36,543 nt of DNA, taken from positions 1 to 36,543 of the forward strand of contig JAFRNY010000053.1 in assembly GCA_017429945.1 (NCBI GenBank). The letters are read 5' to 3'. The notes beneath the pieces are model-generated. The model was given only the letters and a program-made list of their open reading frames with translations, ran no database searches and had not been told where the DNA came from. Each line of letters begins with the position of its first letter. Position 1 is the first letter of the stretch. Shown in pieces: positions 26,479 to 35,503 of this stretch. The position numbers and the translations under genes were made by a program. Source of the DNA: Bacteroidaceae bacterium. Its GTDB lineage: Bacteria; Bacteroidota; Bacteroidia; Bacteroidales; Bacteroidaceae.

Positions 26479-29400
26479 ATGATGAAGAATAGATTGTTCT
26501 TCGCCTTGGCTGTCCTTCTCGCACAGCTTGCCGCTATGGCACAGGTGACGAACGTCAGGGGCATAGTCGTCGCTGAGGATGACGGCGAGCCCGTGGTCGG
26601 CGCCTACGTCGTGGTCAAAGGCACTAAGTTCGGTGCCCAGACCGATATCGACGGCCGCTTCGAGATTAAGGGTATCACAGGCAATCATCGCACCCTGCAG
26701 GCCACGTGCATAGGCATGCAGCCTGCGCAGGTGGCCCTGCGGCCCAACGTGCGCATCGTCATGGCAGACGGTGCTACGGTGATGCAGGAACAGATTGTTA
26801 CGGCTTTCGGCAAACAGACGCGCGAGTCGTTCACCGGTTCGGCAGGCGTGCTCAAGAGCGAACAGATTGCCGAGCGCCAGACGACAGGCGTGCTCGCCGC
26901 GCTGAACGGACAAATCGCAGGCGTGCAGATGGCTGAGGGCAATGGGCCCAACGGCAGCCCCACCATACGCATACGAGGCATCAGCTCGATCAATGCCGGT
27001 TCGTCGCCCCTCATCATTGTCGACGGCCTGCCCTACAATGGTTACTACAACGACATCAACCCTGCTGATGTCGAGAGCGTGAGTGTGCTCAAAGATGCAG
27101 CTGCCAATTCGCTCTACGGCGCACGCGGAGCCAACGGCGTCATACTCATAACCACCAAATCGGCAAAGAAAGGCACTAAGCCTGTTGTCTCGGCTGAGGC
27201 GCGGTGGGGCTTCAACCACGATGCCAAGGTGGACTACGACCGCATCGACGACCCCGGACAGTACTATGAGATGCAGTACCGTGCCCTCTATAACTACTTC
27301 GCGGCAAACGGACAGTCGCCTTACGAAGCACACATGAATGCCAACGCTACACTCCCTAAGAGCGAGACGGAGGGCGGACTTGTTTACCAGATATATAATG
27401 TGCCGGCAGGCCAACAGCTCATAGGCGACAACGGGCGCCTGAACCCCAATGCCACGCTCGGGCGCGTCTACAGCTACGGCGGTCAGGATTTCATGCTCCT
27501 TCCCGACGACTGGAAGAAGGAAGGCATCCGCGATGGCTTTCGTCAGGAGTATAACGTCAGTGTGAACGGCAGTACGGGCGATGCCACCATCTATTTTGGC
27601 TTAGGCTATCTTGGCAACGAGGGCCTGACCTATGGCTCGGAGTTCGACCGCTACTCCGGCCGCCTGAAGATGGACTATCAGGTGCGGCCGTGGCTGAAGG
27701 TGGGCGCCAACGTCAACTACACGCATCACGATGCCGACTCTCAGACCGGTGCCTTCTCTGCTGCGCACAACATCTCGCCAATCTATCCGTTGTACATACG
27801 CGACGGTCAGGGCAACATCATGACCGACCGCAACGGCCGCATGTACGACTGGGGTAATGGTCTTGTTAACGGTCTGGTACGTCCCGTGCACAAGAACGGC
27901 AACCCGTTGCAGGACGACCATCTCGACCGTTCCCACGTCTCGAGCAATGCTTTCGGGGCAGCCGCCTTTGCCGACGTCACCTTCCTCAACGACTTCCGTT
28001 TCACGGCAAATGTCAGCATACACGACACCGAGGCGCAGTCGCTCACCGCCGTAAATCCTTACTACGGCTACTATGTGTCGATGGGCGGATATATCTCGAA
28101 GCAGCAGAGCCGCACCTACACGCTCAACACTCAGCAATTGCTCAACTGGAGCCACGCCTTTGGCAAGCACAATGCCTCGGTACTCCTGGGACATGAGTAC
28201 ACGCATCAGGTGAGCGGCTCGGTGACGGGCGCCAAGACCGGCTTCCTGGCCTACGACACCACCCAGTCGCTCGCTGCAGCACTCACTGTCGACGATGCTA
28301 CCGACGGCGCCGGGTGGTATAATGTTCAGGGCTTCTTCGTACGTGGCCTGTACGACTACGACGGTAAGTACTTCGGCTCGTTCTCGGTGCGCCGCGACGG
28401 CACCTCGCATTTTGCGCGCTCGCATCGGTGGGGCAATTTCTGGAGTTTCGGCGCCGCTTGGATTCTTACCAAGGAGAACTGGTTTAGCATTCCCGCCGTG
28501 GATATGCTCAAGCTCAAGGCCAGCTTCGGCCAGCAGGGCAACGACAATCTGGGCAGCAGCTACTATTACACTAATTACTACGAGTTCCAGACGGTCAACG
28601 GCGAGGGCGCAGCATCGTTCTCGTGGAAAGGCAGCAATGATATCACTTGGGAGACAAACACCAACCTCAACACCGGCTTCGAGTTTGAGCTGCTGAAGAA
28701 TCGACTCTCTGGCTCTCTCGAATACTATCGCCGCACGACATCCGATATGCTTCTGTGGTTCACGGCGCCCCGCTCGGTAGGCTACAGCGGCTACTACGAC
28801 AATGTCGGCGACCTCGTGAACCAAGGTGTTGAGCTCGACCTCAGAGCCACACCCATTCGCATGAAGCACATTCAATGGGATCTTCGTTTCAACCTCTCGC
28901 ACAACCACAACGAGATCACCTACATCCCCACGGAGAAGAAGCAGACGACCATCAACGGTTACAGCGGATACACGAGCGGCTATCGTTTCTATGGCGAGGG
29001 CCTGCCCATCAACACGTGGTATATGCCTAAGTTTATGGGTTTGAACGAGAACGGCGAGTCGCTATGGTATCGTTCCACGAGCGAGGGCGACGACGTGACA
29101 TCGTCATTCTCAGATGCCACCTTCCAGATATGTGGCGACCCCAATCCCACCGTCTATGGCGGCTTCGGCACCACCTTGGCAGCCTATGGCGTCGACCTGA
29201 GTGCCAATTTCCTCTATTCTCTTGGTGGCGACGTGCTCGACAATGGTTACATGACGCTTATGTCGCCGCCGTACACGGGTTACACCGGTGGCCCCATGCA
29301 CAAGGATCTTCTCAACGCCTGGTCGCAGCTGAACCCCGACTCCGACATCCCCCGTTTCCAATATGGCGACACCGATGCTGCTGCCACCTCCAGCCGTTTT

Positions 29401-29637
29401 CTCACTTCCGGGCGAGTGTTCACATTCAAGAACATCAGCGTGGGCTATACCATCCCGCGCCGTCTCACCGAGAAAGCCCGTATCTCGCAGCTGCGGCTTT
29501 ACGTCAGCTGCGACAACGTAGGCTATTGGTCGGCACGAAAAGGTCTGGACCCCCGCACCTCGCTCTCGGGCAGCGCCAGCGCCACAGCCTATTCACCCAT
29601 GCGCGTCCTCTCGGGCGGCATCTCTCTTAAGTTCTGA
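26479..29637 (+). CDS. SusC/RagA-family TonB-linked outer-membrane transporter
   Basis: Outer-membrane importer forming the barrel of a SusCD pedal-bin complex. The 1052-residue protein has a signal peptide, a CarboxypepD_reg-like domain (about 22-100, with GEPVVGAYVVVKGT and DIDGRFEIKG) and a plug domain (about 105-235). The plug carries the SusC signature RIRGISSINAGSSPLIIVDG and the following DAAANSLYGARGANGVILITT. The 22-strand barrel ends at SGGISLKF with terminal Phe. Start codons at 26479 and 26482 are both possible. SusD follows after 26 bp. Substrate cannot be read from the barrel, but the peptidase at the end of the operon points to protein or peptide rather than a glycan-only system. 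Confidence 0.95.
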   Translation: MMKNRLFFALAVLLAQLAAMAQVTNVRGIVVAEDDGEPVVGAYVVVKGTKFGAQTDIDGRFEIKGITGNHRTLQATCIGMQPAQVALRPNVRIVMADGATVMQEQIVTAFGKQTRESFTGSAGVLKSEQIAERQTTGVLAALNGQIAGVQMAEGNGPNGSPTIRIRGISSINAGSSPLIIVDGLPYNGYYNDINPADVESVSVLKDAAANSLYGARGANGVILITTKSAKKGTKPVVSAEARWGFNHDAKVDYDRIDDPGQYYEMQYRALYNYFAANGQSPYEAHMNANATLPKSETEGGLVYQIYNVPAGQQLIGDNGRLNPNATLGRVYSYGGQDFMLLPDDWKKEGIRDGFRQEYNVSVNGSTGDATIYFGLGYLGNEGLTYGSEFDRYSGRLKMDYQVRPWLKVGANVNYTHHDADSQTGAFSAAHNISPIYPLYIRDGQGNIMTDRNGRMYDWGNGLVNGLVRPVHKNGNPLQDDHLDRSHVSSNAFGAAAFADVTFLNDFRFTANVSIHDTEAQSLTAVNPYYGYYVSMGGYISKQQSRTYTLNTQQLLNWSHAFGKHNASVLLGHEYTHQVSGSVTGAKTGFLAYDTTQSLAAALTVDDATDGAGWYNVQGFFVRGLYDYDGKYFGSFSVRRDGTSHFARSHRWGNFWSFGAAWILTKENWFSIPAVDMLKLKASFGQQGNDNLGSSYYYTNYYEFQTVNGEGAASFSWKGSNDITWETNTNLNTGFEFELLKNRLSGSLEYYRRTTSDMLLWFTAPRSVGYSGYYDNVGDLVNQGVELDLRATPIRMKHIQWDLRFNLSHNHNEITYIPTEKKQTTINGYSGYTSGYRFYGEGLPINTWYMPKFMGLNENGESLWYRSTSEGDDVTSSFSDATFQICGDPNPTVYGGFGTTLAAYGVDLSANFLYSLGGDVLDNGYMTLMSPPYTGYTGGPMHKDLLNAWSQLNPDSDIPRFQYGDTDAAATSSRFLTSGRVFTFKNISVGYTIPRRLTEKARISQLRLYVSCDNVGYWSARKGLDPRTSLSGSASATAYSPMRVLSGGISLKF

Positions 29638-29663
29638 CGTCAACCTCGGTAACATTATCTGCT

Positions 29664-31370
29664 ATGAAAACTAAGTCAAAATATTTTCTCGTACTGGCAC
29701 TGTCGGCGATGCTTGCCACGGGTTGCCAAATGGATACCGAGCCGATAGCCGGCTTCACGCAGGAGCAACTCAATAATTCCGAGGACCGCCTCGACCTGCT
29801 GAGCGCTGCCGTGAAACGAATGATGCAGAACATCACTTCGAGCAGCCTCTACTACAACTGCGGCTATCCCGGCCTGATGATTGTGCGCGACGTCACTTGC
29901 GCAGAGATGCCAGTGCAGTCGGTCAGCTACGACTATCTCAACTGGTGGTCGGAAGGAACATACCTGGGTAAGAGCTGGGGCGTGAGTTCCGATCCGTGGA
30001 ATTTCTACTACGACCTCATCAAGCGTGCCAACCTCGTCATGGCTGTGGCACAACCCAGCCTGGACTCCACCCCCGAGCAGTTGGAGAAGATAGGCAGTAC
30101 ACTCTGCTACAGGGCCATGGCTTATATGGACCTGGTGCGGCTCTATGAGTATCAGGCTACGGGCTTCGCGCAGCTCGACGACGAGGCCACCTATGGCATC
30201 ACCGTGCCCCTCGTCACCGAGTTCACCACCGAGGACATGGCTCGCAACAACCCTCGCGCGCCTTTCTATAAGATGTACCGCTTCATCATGCACGACCTCA
30301 ATCTTGCCCAGTTCTTCCTGCAGGGCAGCATGCCCTCGCACAAGAATGATGCCGGCATAGGCGTTGCTTACGGTCTGAAGGCACGTATGTGGTTGGAGAT
30401 GGGCACACGTTTCGAGCGCCACCCTGAGGACCTGAAGACTCAGATTGAGCATGAGAACGATGCCGACCTCGCCACCTACGACAAGCTCGGCATCTCTTCG
30501 GCCAAGGAGTGCTACGAGCAGAGCGCCAACTACGCAGCCAAAGCCATTGCGCTGGCCTACAGGCCTGTTACAGAGCAGCAGTGGTACGACCTCAACACGG
30601 GCTTCAACAAGGCCAACGAGGCGTGGATGTGGGCCGTGCAGTATGGCACAGACGACGTCACTCAGACCTACAAGCACTACATTGGCTTCCTCGCCCCGGA
30701 GGCTATGTATGGTGTGGCTAACATCAACTACTGGGCTAACCGCCTCATCGATGCCGACCTATACAAGAAAGTGCCCCCTGCCGACTGGCGCTGCCGCACG
30801 TGGATAGCCCCCGGCGATGCCGGAAAGGAGAGCGCCTGGCGCAACTACACCACCCACTACAGCGCCAAGGACTGGGCTGGTTTCGCGCCTCTCTCCAGCT
30901 TCAAGTTCCGCCCCGGTTCGGGCGATATAAACAACTATAAGGTGGGCAATGCCGTTGATGTGCCTCTGATGCGCATTGAGGAGATGTACCTCATCCGCGC
31001 CGAAGCCGTGGCTCGCTCCCGTGGCTTGGCCGCCGGGCAGGCGCTCCTCGAGGAGTTCCTCAACACTTATCGCTACAACGAGCACGACTATAAGAGCACA
31101 GCCACGACGCTCGACGAGTTCATCACGGAAGTGCTCGACCAGAAGCGCATAGAGTTCTGGGGCGAGGGTATTGTCTTCTGGGACTACAAGCGCACTGGCC
31201 GCGCCATCGTACGCGACTATGCCGGCACAAACCATCCCTCGACCTATCAGATGCACTCTCGCGAAGGCTTTGCGGCGCCGTGGGCTAACTTCGTCATTCC
31301 GCGCAACGAGGAGCAGTACAACTTCGGCATGACGACGAACAACCCCGACCCGTCGGGCGTGCACGACTGA
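29664..31370 (+). CDS. SusD/RagB-family surface lipoprotein
   Basis: Substrate-capture lid of the SusCD complex, anchored at the cell surface. The 568-residue protein has a lipoprotein signal with lipid Cys21 (LSAMLATGC) followed by acidic residues typical of surface export. It has the helical, TPR-like SusD layout: an N-terminal helix pair, RANLVMAVA, CYRAMAYMDLVRLYEY, GVAYGLKARMWLEMG, LIRAEAVARS, and the C-terminal VLDQKRIEFWGEG and FWDYKRTG motifs. The VPLMRIEEMYLIRAE segment is a good family marker. It is intact and of normal length. Confidence 0.95.
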   Translation: MKTKSKYFLVLALSAMLATGCQMDTEPIAGFTQEQLNNSEDRLDLLSAAVKRMMQNITSSSLYYNCGYPGLMIVRDVTCAEMPVQSVSYDYLNWWSEGTYLGKSWGVSSDPWNFYYDLIKRANLVMAVAQPSLDSTPEQLEKIGSTLCYRAMAYMDLVRLYEYQATGFAQLDDEATYGITVPLVTEFTTEDMARNNPRAPFYKMYRFIMHDLNLAQFFLQGSMPSHKNDAGIGVAYGLKARMWLEMGTRFERHPEDLKTQIEHENDADLATYDKLGISSAKECYEQSANYAAKAIALAYRPVTEQQWYDLNTGFNKANEAWMWAVQYGTDDVTQTYKHYIGFLAPEAMYGVANINYWANRLIDADLYKKVPPADWRCRTWIAPGDAGKESAWRNYTTHYSAKDWAGFAPLSSFKFRPGSGDINNYKVGNAVDVPLMRIEEMYLIRAEAVARSRGLAAGQALLEEFLNTYRYNEHDYKSTATTLDEFITEVLDQKRIEFWGEGIVFWDYKRTGRAIVRDYAGTNHPSTYQMHSREGFAAPWANFVIPRNEEQYNFGMTTNNPDPSGVHD

Positions 31371-31459
31371 GCGGTAGCAACGGTTCTGTCGCCTTTCGGG
31401 TGGTCGGCCTGCGGCCTCAAAATCTAAAGAAAATCTTTTTCGAAAATCTATCAAACATC

Positions 31460-32416
31460 ATGCTGAAGGATTTTATATCATATTCTTTATCTATACTGAG
31501 CTACGCCTGCGCTGCCGTCTTGGCGTTGGTCACTGTGGCTTGTTCGTCGGAGAGCACATGGGAGCCGGGCCCCGAGGTGAAGGCCGATGTGCAGCAGGTG
31601 CGCTTCGTCGACGACGGCAGCAGTACGCACATCATCATGCCGGGCTTCGACGTCTCCAATCAAGTGGTACACGTGCGACGCTCCGTCACGGCGGGCCGCC
31701 TCGTGGTGCCTATCGAAGTGCTCTCAGCCACCGAGGGACTTGTCATACCAGAGAGCGTCGCCTTTGAGGACGGCGAGAGCGACGTTACCTTCGAGGTAGC
31801 CCTGCGCGAGGGCATCACCAGCGGCAGCTACAAATACTACCTGCGTCTGGCAAGCGACGAGGTGGACCCCTACACGTCGCTCGACGGCGTGAGCACGTTC
31901 CGCGGCACCATCAGCTTCGCAAACCCGCTACGGGCTCAGCTGTGGGTGACCGGCTACGACACGCGCATAGGCACTTGGGCCGAGGACATCCTCGACATGG
32001 GCGAGGGCGACTATCTCTTCCCCGACTTCTGCCATTCGGGCTATGCTCTGCGGCTCCATGTTGACGGCCAGAACTATGTTACCGTATATGCCTACCGGGC
32101 CACTCTGCCTACGTTTGCCTACGACTATGGCAACTTTGTCTACCTCTACGACAATGCCGCAGGGGCTTTCGTCGAGTGCTACCCTCACGGCACCGATAGC
32201 TGGGTGACCATTACGGAGATTACCTTCTTCAATGGTATAGGCGACTATAAGTCCTACGGCCGCTACTTTCCCAAGCAGCAACAGTTCACGCTCACTCTGG
32301 GCCGCCTGCGCACAATCACCGACGCCGAGGAAGTCACCTACCAGACGCTCAATGTGAAGATTATGCCAGAGGGCGAGGAGCCGGCCGTCGTAGAGCCTGT
32401 TAAGCCTCAAGGGTAA
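31460..32416 (+). CDS. Surface lipoprotein in the SusE/F position, beta-sandwich type
   Basis: The 318-residue lipoprotein of unknown function starts at ATG 31460 (MLKDFISYSLSILSYACAAV), with lipid Cys28 in ALVTVACSS. The frame is open from 31400, but that 20-residue stretch precedes the signal peptide. An N-terminal Calx-beta/DUF4843-like sandwich (about 40-150) carries TAGRLVVPIEVLSATEGL and DVTFEVALREGITSGSYKYY. A Tyr/Phe-rich beta domain follows (about 160-305). It sits 89 bp after SusD and 3 bp before the peptidase gene. That position is typical of accessory surface-binding lipoproteins in SusCD loci. Assignment to a named DUF is uncertain. Confidence 0.75.
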   Translation: MLKDFISYSLSILSYACAAVLALVTVACSSESTWEPGPEVKADVQQVRFVDDGSSTHIIMPGFDVSNQVVHVRRSVTAGRLVVPIEVLSATEGLVIPESVAFEDGESDVTFEVALREGITSGSYKYYLRLASDEVDPYTSLDGVSTFRGTISFANPLRAQLWVTGYDTRIGTWAEDILDMGEGDYLFPDFCHSGYALRLHVDGQNYVTVYAYRATLPTFAYDYGNFVYLYDNAAGAFVECYPHGTDSWVTITEITFFNGIGDYKSYGRYFPKQQQFTLTLGRLRTITDAEEVTYQTLNVKIMPEGEEPAVVEPVKPQG

Positions 32417-32419
32417 TAA

Positions 32420-33511
32420 ATGAAATATCAAGCTATTATGAAACGATTACACGTGCGATTCATATTCCCGTTGCTGCTGGTGCTCACGCTGGGCTTCATC
32501 GCATGCAACGACGCTGCCGTCGACGACGAGGCGCAGGTGATGCGTGGCGAGGACCTGCGGCAGTACGATCATCAGGTGTACACCCTTCAGGAGCACACGC
32601 AGGGCCGCGGCATCAAGTTCGTGCTCCTGGGCGACGGCTTCACGGCAAAGGACATTGCCCGCGGCCACTATGACGAGGTCATGCGCAAATCGTCGGAGAT
32701 GCTCTTCGACATCGAACCGATGCGTTCGTTGCGCGGCTATTTCGATGTCTATTATGTCACGGCCGTGAGCATCAGTTCGGCCTTGAACGGCCAGTCGGCC
32801 ATGGGCTGCGAAGTGTCGGACAATGTCGTCAACGGCATCCCTTCGGGCGCTTCGATGGCGCAGCGTGCCAAGGAGATAGCATCGCTCGTGCCGGGCTTCA
32901 GCGTCGACAACACCGTGGTGAGCGTCGTTGTCAACTCCAACGGTTACGGCGGCATCACCTACTATCCTTTCCATGCCGGTGAGAGCGGCGACGAGGCCTA
33001 TGAGCAGCAGATAGGCTATGCCTTTACATCGTTCCATGCCGATGGCATCGATGGCTTCAAGTTCAAGAACGTCCTCATCCACGAGACTATAGGCCATGCC
33101 TTTGCCAAGCTGTCGGATGAATACACCTACAGCACCGACGACTATGCCTCGGCCAGTGGCAACCTTCGCCGTCAGGAGCAGAACTTTTGGTGGCCTCGCT
33201 ACTGGCATCTCAACATCACGGGCTATCGGAATATCGACGTGCCGTGGACGCCTTTCATGGACGACCCCGACTATGCCTCCGAGAATCTCGGGCTGTACCA
33301 GGGTGCCAACTATTATCGCAATGGCTTCTGGCGCGCAACGGAGAACAGCATTATGCGCGACACCGATATCGAGGGCTTGGGCTTCAATGTCGTCTCGCGA
33401 TGGGCTATCTTCCTGCGCACGATGATGATCGGCGAGGGCATAAACCCCGACGAGCCCGGCATGCTTGACGAACTACGGGCACGCTTCAAGACCTTGGACT
33501 TAAGGCAGTAA
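32420..33511 (+). CDS. M64-type (IgA-peptidase-like) zinc metallopeptidase lipoprotein
   Basis: Predicted surface or periplasmic zinc peptidase (363 residues). The lipobox LGFIAC puts the lipid Cys at 29. A second ATG at 32438 gives a more standard signal peptide (MKRLHVRFIFPLLLVLTLGF) and may be the real start. The M64 catalytic domain shows KFVLLGDGFTAKD, YFDVYYVTAVS and the metal site LIHETIGHAFAKLSDEY. His221 and His226 with Glu222 form the zinc/catalytic set, and Asp233 is the likely third ligand. The two His are separated by four residues (HExxxH), one more than canonical HExxH. This may be a lineage trait, since I recall HE-xxG-H in Bacteroides relatives. The 3-bp gap to the preceding gene indicates tight coupling. 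It probably digests proteins bound by the SusCD complex. Confidence 0.85.
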   Translation: MKYQAIMKRLHVRFIFPLLLVLTLGFIACNDAAVDDEAQVMRGEDLRQYDHQVYTLQEHTQGRGIKFVLLGDGFTAKDIARGHYDEVMRKSSEMLFDIEPMRSLRGYFDVYYVTAVSISSALNGQSAMGCEVSDNVVNGIPSGASMAQRAKEIASLVPGFSVDNTVVSVVVNSNGYGGITYYPFHAGESGDEAYEQQIGYAFTSFHADGIDGFKFKNVLIHETIGHAFAKLSDEYTYSTDDYASASGNLRRQEQNFWWPRYWHLNITGYRNIDVPWTPFMDDPDYASENLGLYQGANYYRNGFWRATENSIMRDTDIEGLGFNVVSRWAIFLRTMMIGEGINPDEPGMLDELRARFKTLDLRQ

Positions 33512-33604
33512 GTCACGCCATGTGCTTCGCGTGGCCTTCGGTGGCTATGTGCGGCTAAGCTTTTCCGATCACGCGCAGCTTGTAAAAACAAAATTTCCCC
33601 AACG

Positions 33605-33640
33605 ACAAAGGGCGGCATCTTACCGGATGTCGCCCTTTGT
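33605..33640. terminator. Shared bidirectional terminator between convergent genes
   Basis: A near-perfect stem has ACAAAGGGCG/CGCCCTTTGT at its base. It ends the SusCD/M64 operon on the plus strand. On the minus strand it overlaps the stop codon (33620-33622) of the PorT-like gene, so it can serve both directions. Confidence 0.75.
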
Positions 33641-34336
33641 TCGTATAATATCGAAGAGGTAGGAGAGTTTGAGTTGGATTGCTCCGTTGGCCGATCGGCC
33701 GAAGGGGTCTTTCTTGCCGTTGTGGAACATGTCGGAAAGGCCGTAGAAGTAGCGGCCGTCGAGGAGGAAGTGTCCGGCGCGTGTGCTCAGTTCAACGCCT
33801 AAGCCCGCCACGATGCCGTATTCGAATTTGTTTTCAACATCGAGCGTGTATTGTTCTACGATGCCGTTGGGCCGTCGGCCGGGGTTGTCGACTGTCCAGT
33901 CGCCCCCGAGGTGAGCTTTCTCGCCGATGCAGTAGTTGAGCTGCGGTCCTACTTGGAAGAAGAACTGCGCACCCCGACGCTCGCGCCCCCAACCCAGGCG
34001 CGCGAATAGCGGCACCTGTACGTAGCGGACGTCGCGGCTGTAGGTCTCGTCGCTCGTCTCTATGAGCTCTTTCCAGCCCATATTGGCGTAGTTTACCTCA
34101 GCCACTACGGCGCAGACGGCCGAGAAATACTTCTCGCAGGTGTAGCGCAGGCTGATGCCGAAGGTCTCTCCACCTTTCCAGTTCTGCTTGATGGTGGGGT
34201 TGAACGAAACACGGTTGATGAGGTAACCGCCGTTAACGCCCACGGCAAAATCGTTGCGCGGCTGTCCCACCTGAGCTTTCAGGAGAGCCGGAGCCGCGCA
34301 CAGAGCCAATGTAGCGAGTAGTTTTGTCGCTTTCAT
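33620..34336 (-). CDS. PorT-like outer-membrane beta-barrel protein
   Basis: The 238-residue protein has a signal peptide (MKATKLLATLALCAAPALLKAQ) and alternating beta strands of the OMP_b-brl_2/PorT family: FAVGVNGGYLINRVSF, FGISLRYTCEKYF, VCAVVAEVNYANMGW, VRYVQVPLFARLGW, AQFFFQVGPQLNY, YGIVAGLGVEL and IQLKLSYLFD. PorT itself is a T9SS component, but many members are plain outer-membrane proteins, so a T9SS role is not claimed. It starts 3 bp after the stop of the periplasmic-binding-fold gene, in one minus-strand operon with rpoZ. Confidence 0.82.
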   Translation of the reverse strand: MKATKLLATLALCAAPALLKAQVGQPRNDFAVGVNGGYLINRVSFNPTIKQNWKGGETFGISLRYTCEKYFSAVCAVVAEVNYANMGWKELIETSDETYSRDVRYVQVPLFARLGWGRERRGAQFFFQVGPQLNYCIGEKAHLGGDWTVDNPGRRPNGIVEQYTLDVENKFEYGIVAGLGVELSTRAGHFLLDGRYFYGLSDMFHNGKKDPFGRSANGAIQLKLSYLFDIIRTKGDIR

Positions 34337-34339
34337 CTG

Positions 34340-35485
34340 TTACTGGTTGCGATAGAGAATTTCTACGGCTTGATAGTTGGTGTAGTGAACTATCTGCACG
34401 AAGTTGTTGATATAGCCGTCGCCGGTGTTGGTCTGCGCAAAGCGCAGAGGGTTTTGCAGCGGGTGGGTGACGGTGGCCACGAGGTTAGCCTCGAAGTTGC
34501 GCCCAAACTGCCCCAGACCTTTGAGGAAATAATATCCTACGTCGAATCCGAGGAGAGCATAGCGCGGGAAGGTGCGCTGCACGGGCCATCTGAAGGCCTG
34601 CTCGAAACGTTGTTCGAGCTGCTTCACGGCCGGGCTTTCAGGGTCGCGGTAGAAAGGAGTGTAGACGTAAGTGTCAAACTGGAAGAGGTCGCTCTGAATC
34701 TGCGAGGCATAAGTCTGCCAGGCGGGATAGCCGTAAAACGAGATGGCGAAGCCGGGATGTGCCGCCGTGAACTGCCGCATACGCTCACGCAGGGCGTTGA
34801 GCGCAGTGAGACTTGCGGAGTTGGGCAGCAAGATGTTCTTCCTGTCGGGGTTGAGTGCCTGGTCGAGGGTGTTGTCGTCGGCATCAACTTTCACCTGTCG
34901 CACTTCCACTCCGAGCTCGTCCATGGCTGCGCGCAGGCGCTCGGCCATGGCTGTGCCTTCGTCGTTGTTCTCGTTGCAATCGACGATGACGATGTTCTCG
35001 TCCGAGAAGAGGTTTTGTGCAAACCAGGCTGCCTCACGCTGCACGATGCTGCGCGGAGCGTTGATTAGATAGTTGCGCGGGCGGCCTTCAACGGAGGCCG
35101 TCTGCGTGGAGAAGGGTACGACCAACCGTGTGCCTTTGAGGCTGCAGTAGTCTGCGAGGGCCGGGATCTGTGCAGCGTCCAAGGGACCGAAGACGACGTC
35201 GCAGTTGACGAAGGGGTTCGTCTGCAGCAGCGAGTCCATCTGTGCGGCTGTGCTGCCGCAGTGCCGGGCCACGATGCTCACGGCACAGCCTTGGTGCTTG
35301 ACGCTGTCCACAGCCAGTAGCAGTCCCTGATAGAACTCCACCATCTTAGCTCCTCGCGGGCTCTTCTCCTTGAGGGGAAGGGCCACTCCGATGCGCACAT
35401 AGTTCGTGGTGACTTGAGCTACGGCCGTTGCTGCTGTTGTCAGCAGCAGGAGTGAGGCTGTTATGATGGCGATGACTTTATGCAT
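34340..35485 (-). CDS. Periplasmic-binding-protein type I fold protein
   Basis: The 381-residue protein has a signal peptide (MHKVIAIITASLLLLTTAATAVAQ) and a type I periplasmic binding fold like ABC amino-acid receptors: VRIGVALPLK, FYQGLLLAVDSV, CDVVFGPLDAAQIPALADYC, RLVVPFSTQT and ALLGFDVGYYFLKG. In many Bacteroidales the equivalent protein carries N-terminal LysM domains; none is visible here. No permease or ATPase is nearby, so a binding or envelope-sensing role is likelier than a classical importer. It lies 18 bp downstream of DUF4293 and 3 bp upstream of the PorT-like gene, all on one strand. Confidence 0.8.
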   Translation of the reverse strand: MHKVIAIITASLLLLTTAATAVAQVTTNYVRIGVALPLKEKSPRGAKMVEFYQGLLLAVDSVKHQGCAVSIVARHCGSTAAQMDSLLQTNPFVNCDVVFGPLDAAQIPALADYCSLKGTRLVVPFSTQTASVEGRPRNYLINAPRSIVQREAAWFAQNLFSDENIVIVDCNENNDEGTAMAERLRAAMDELGVEVRQVKVDADDNTLDQALNPDRKNILLPNSASLTALNALRERMRQFTAAHPGFAISFYGYPAWQTYASQIQSDLFQFDTYVYTPFYRDPESPAVKQLEQRFEQAFRWPVQRTFPRYALLGFDVGYYFLKGLGQFGRNFEANLVATVTHPLQNPLRFAQTNTGDGYINNFVQIVHYTNYQAVEILYRNQ

Positions 35486-35503
35486 AGGGCAGGGGAGTGG
35501 ATG

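Noticed and set aside
27601-28908. 435-codon open frame antisense to susC
   Set aside because: Shadow of a GC-rich sense gene. No signal peptide, domain or promoter of its own.
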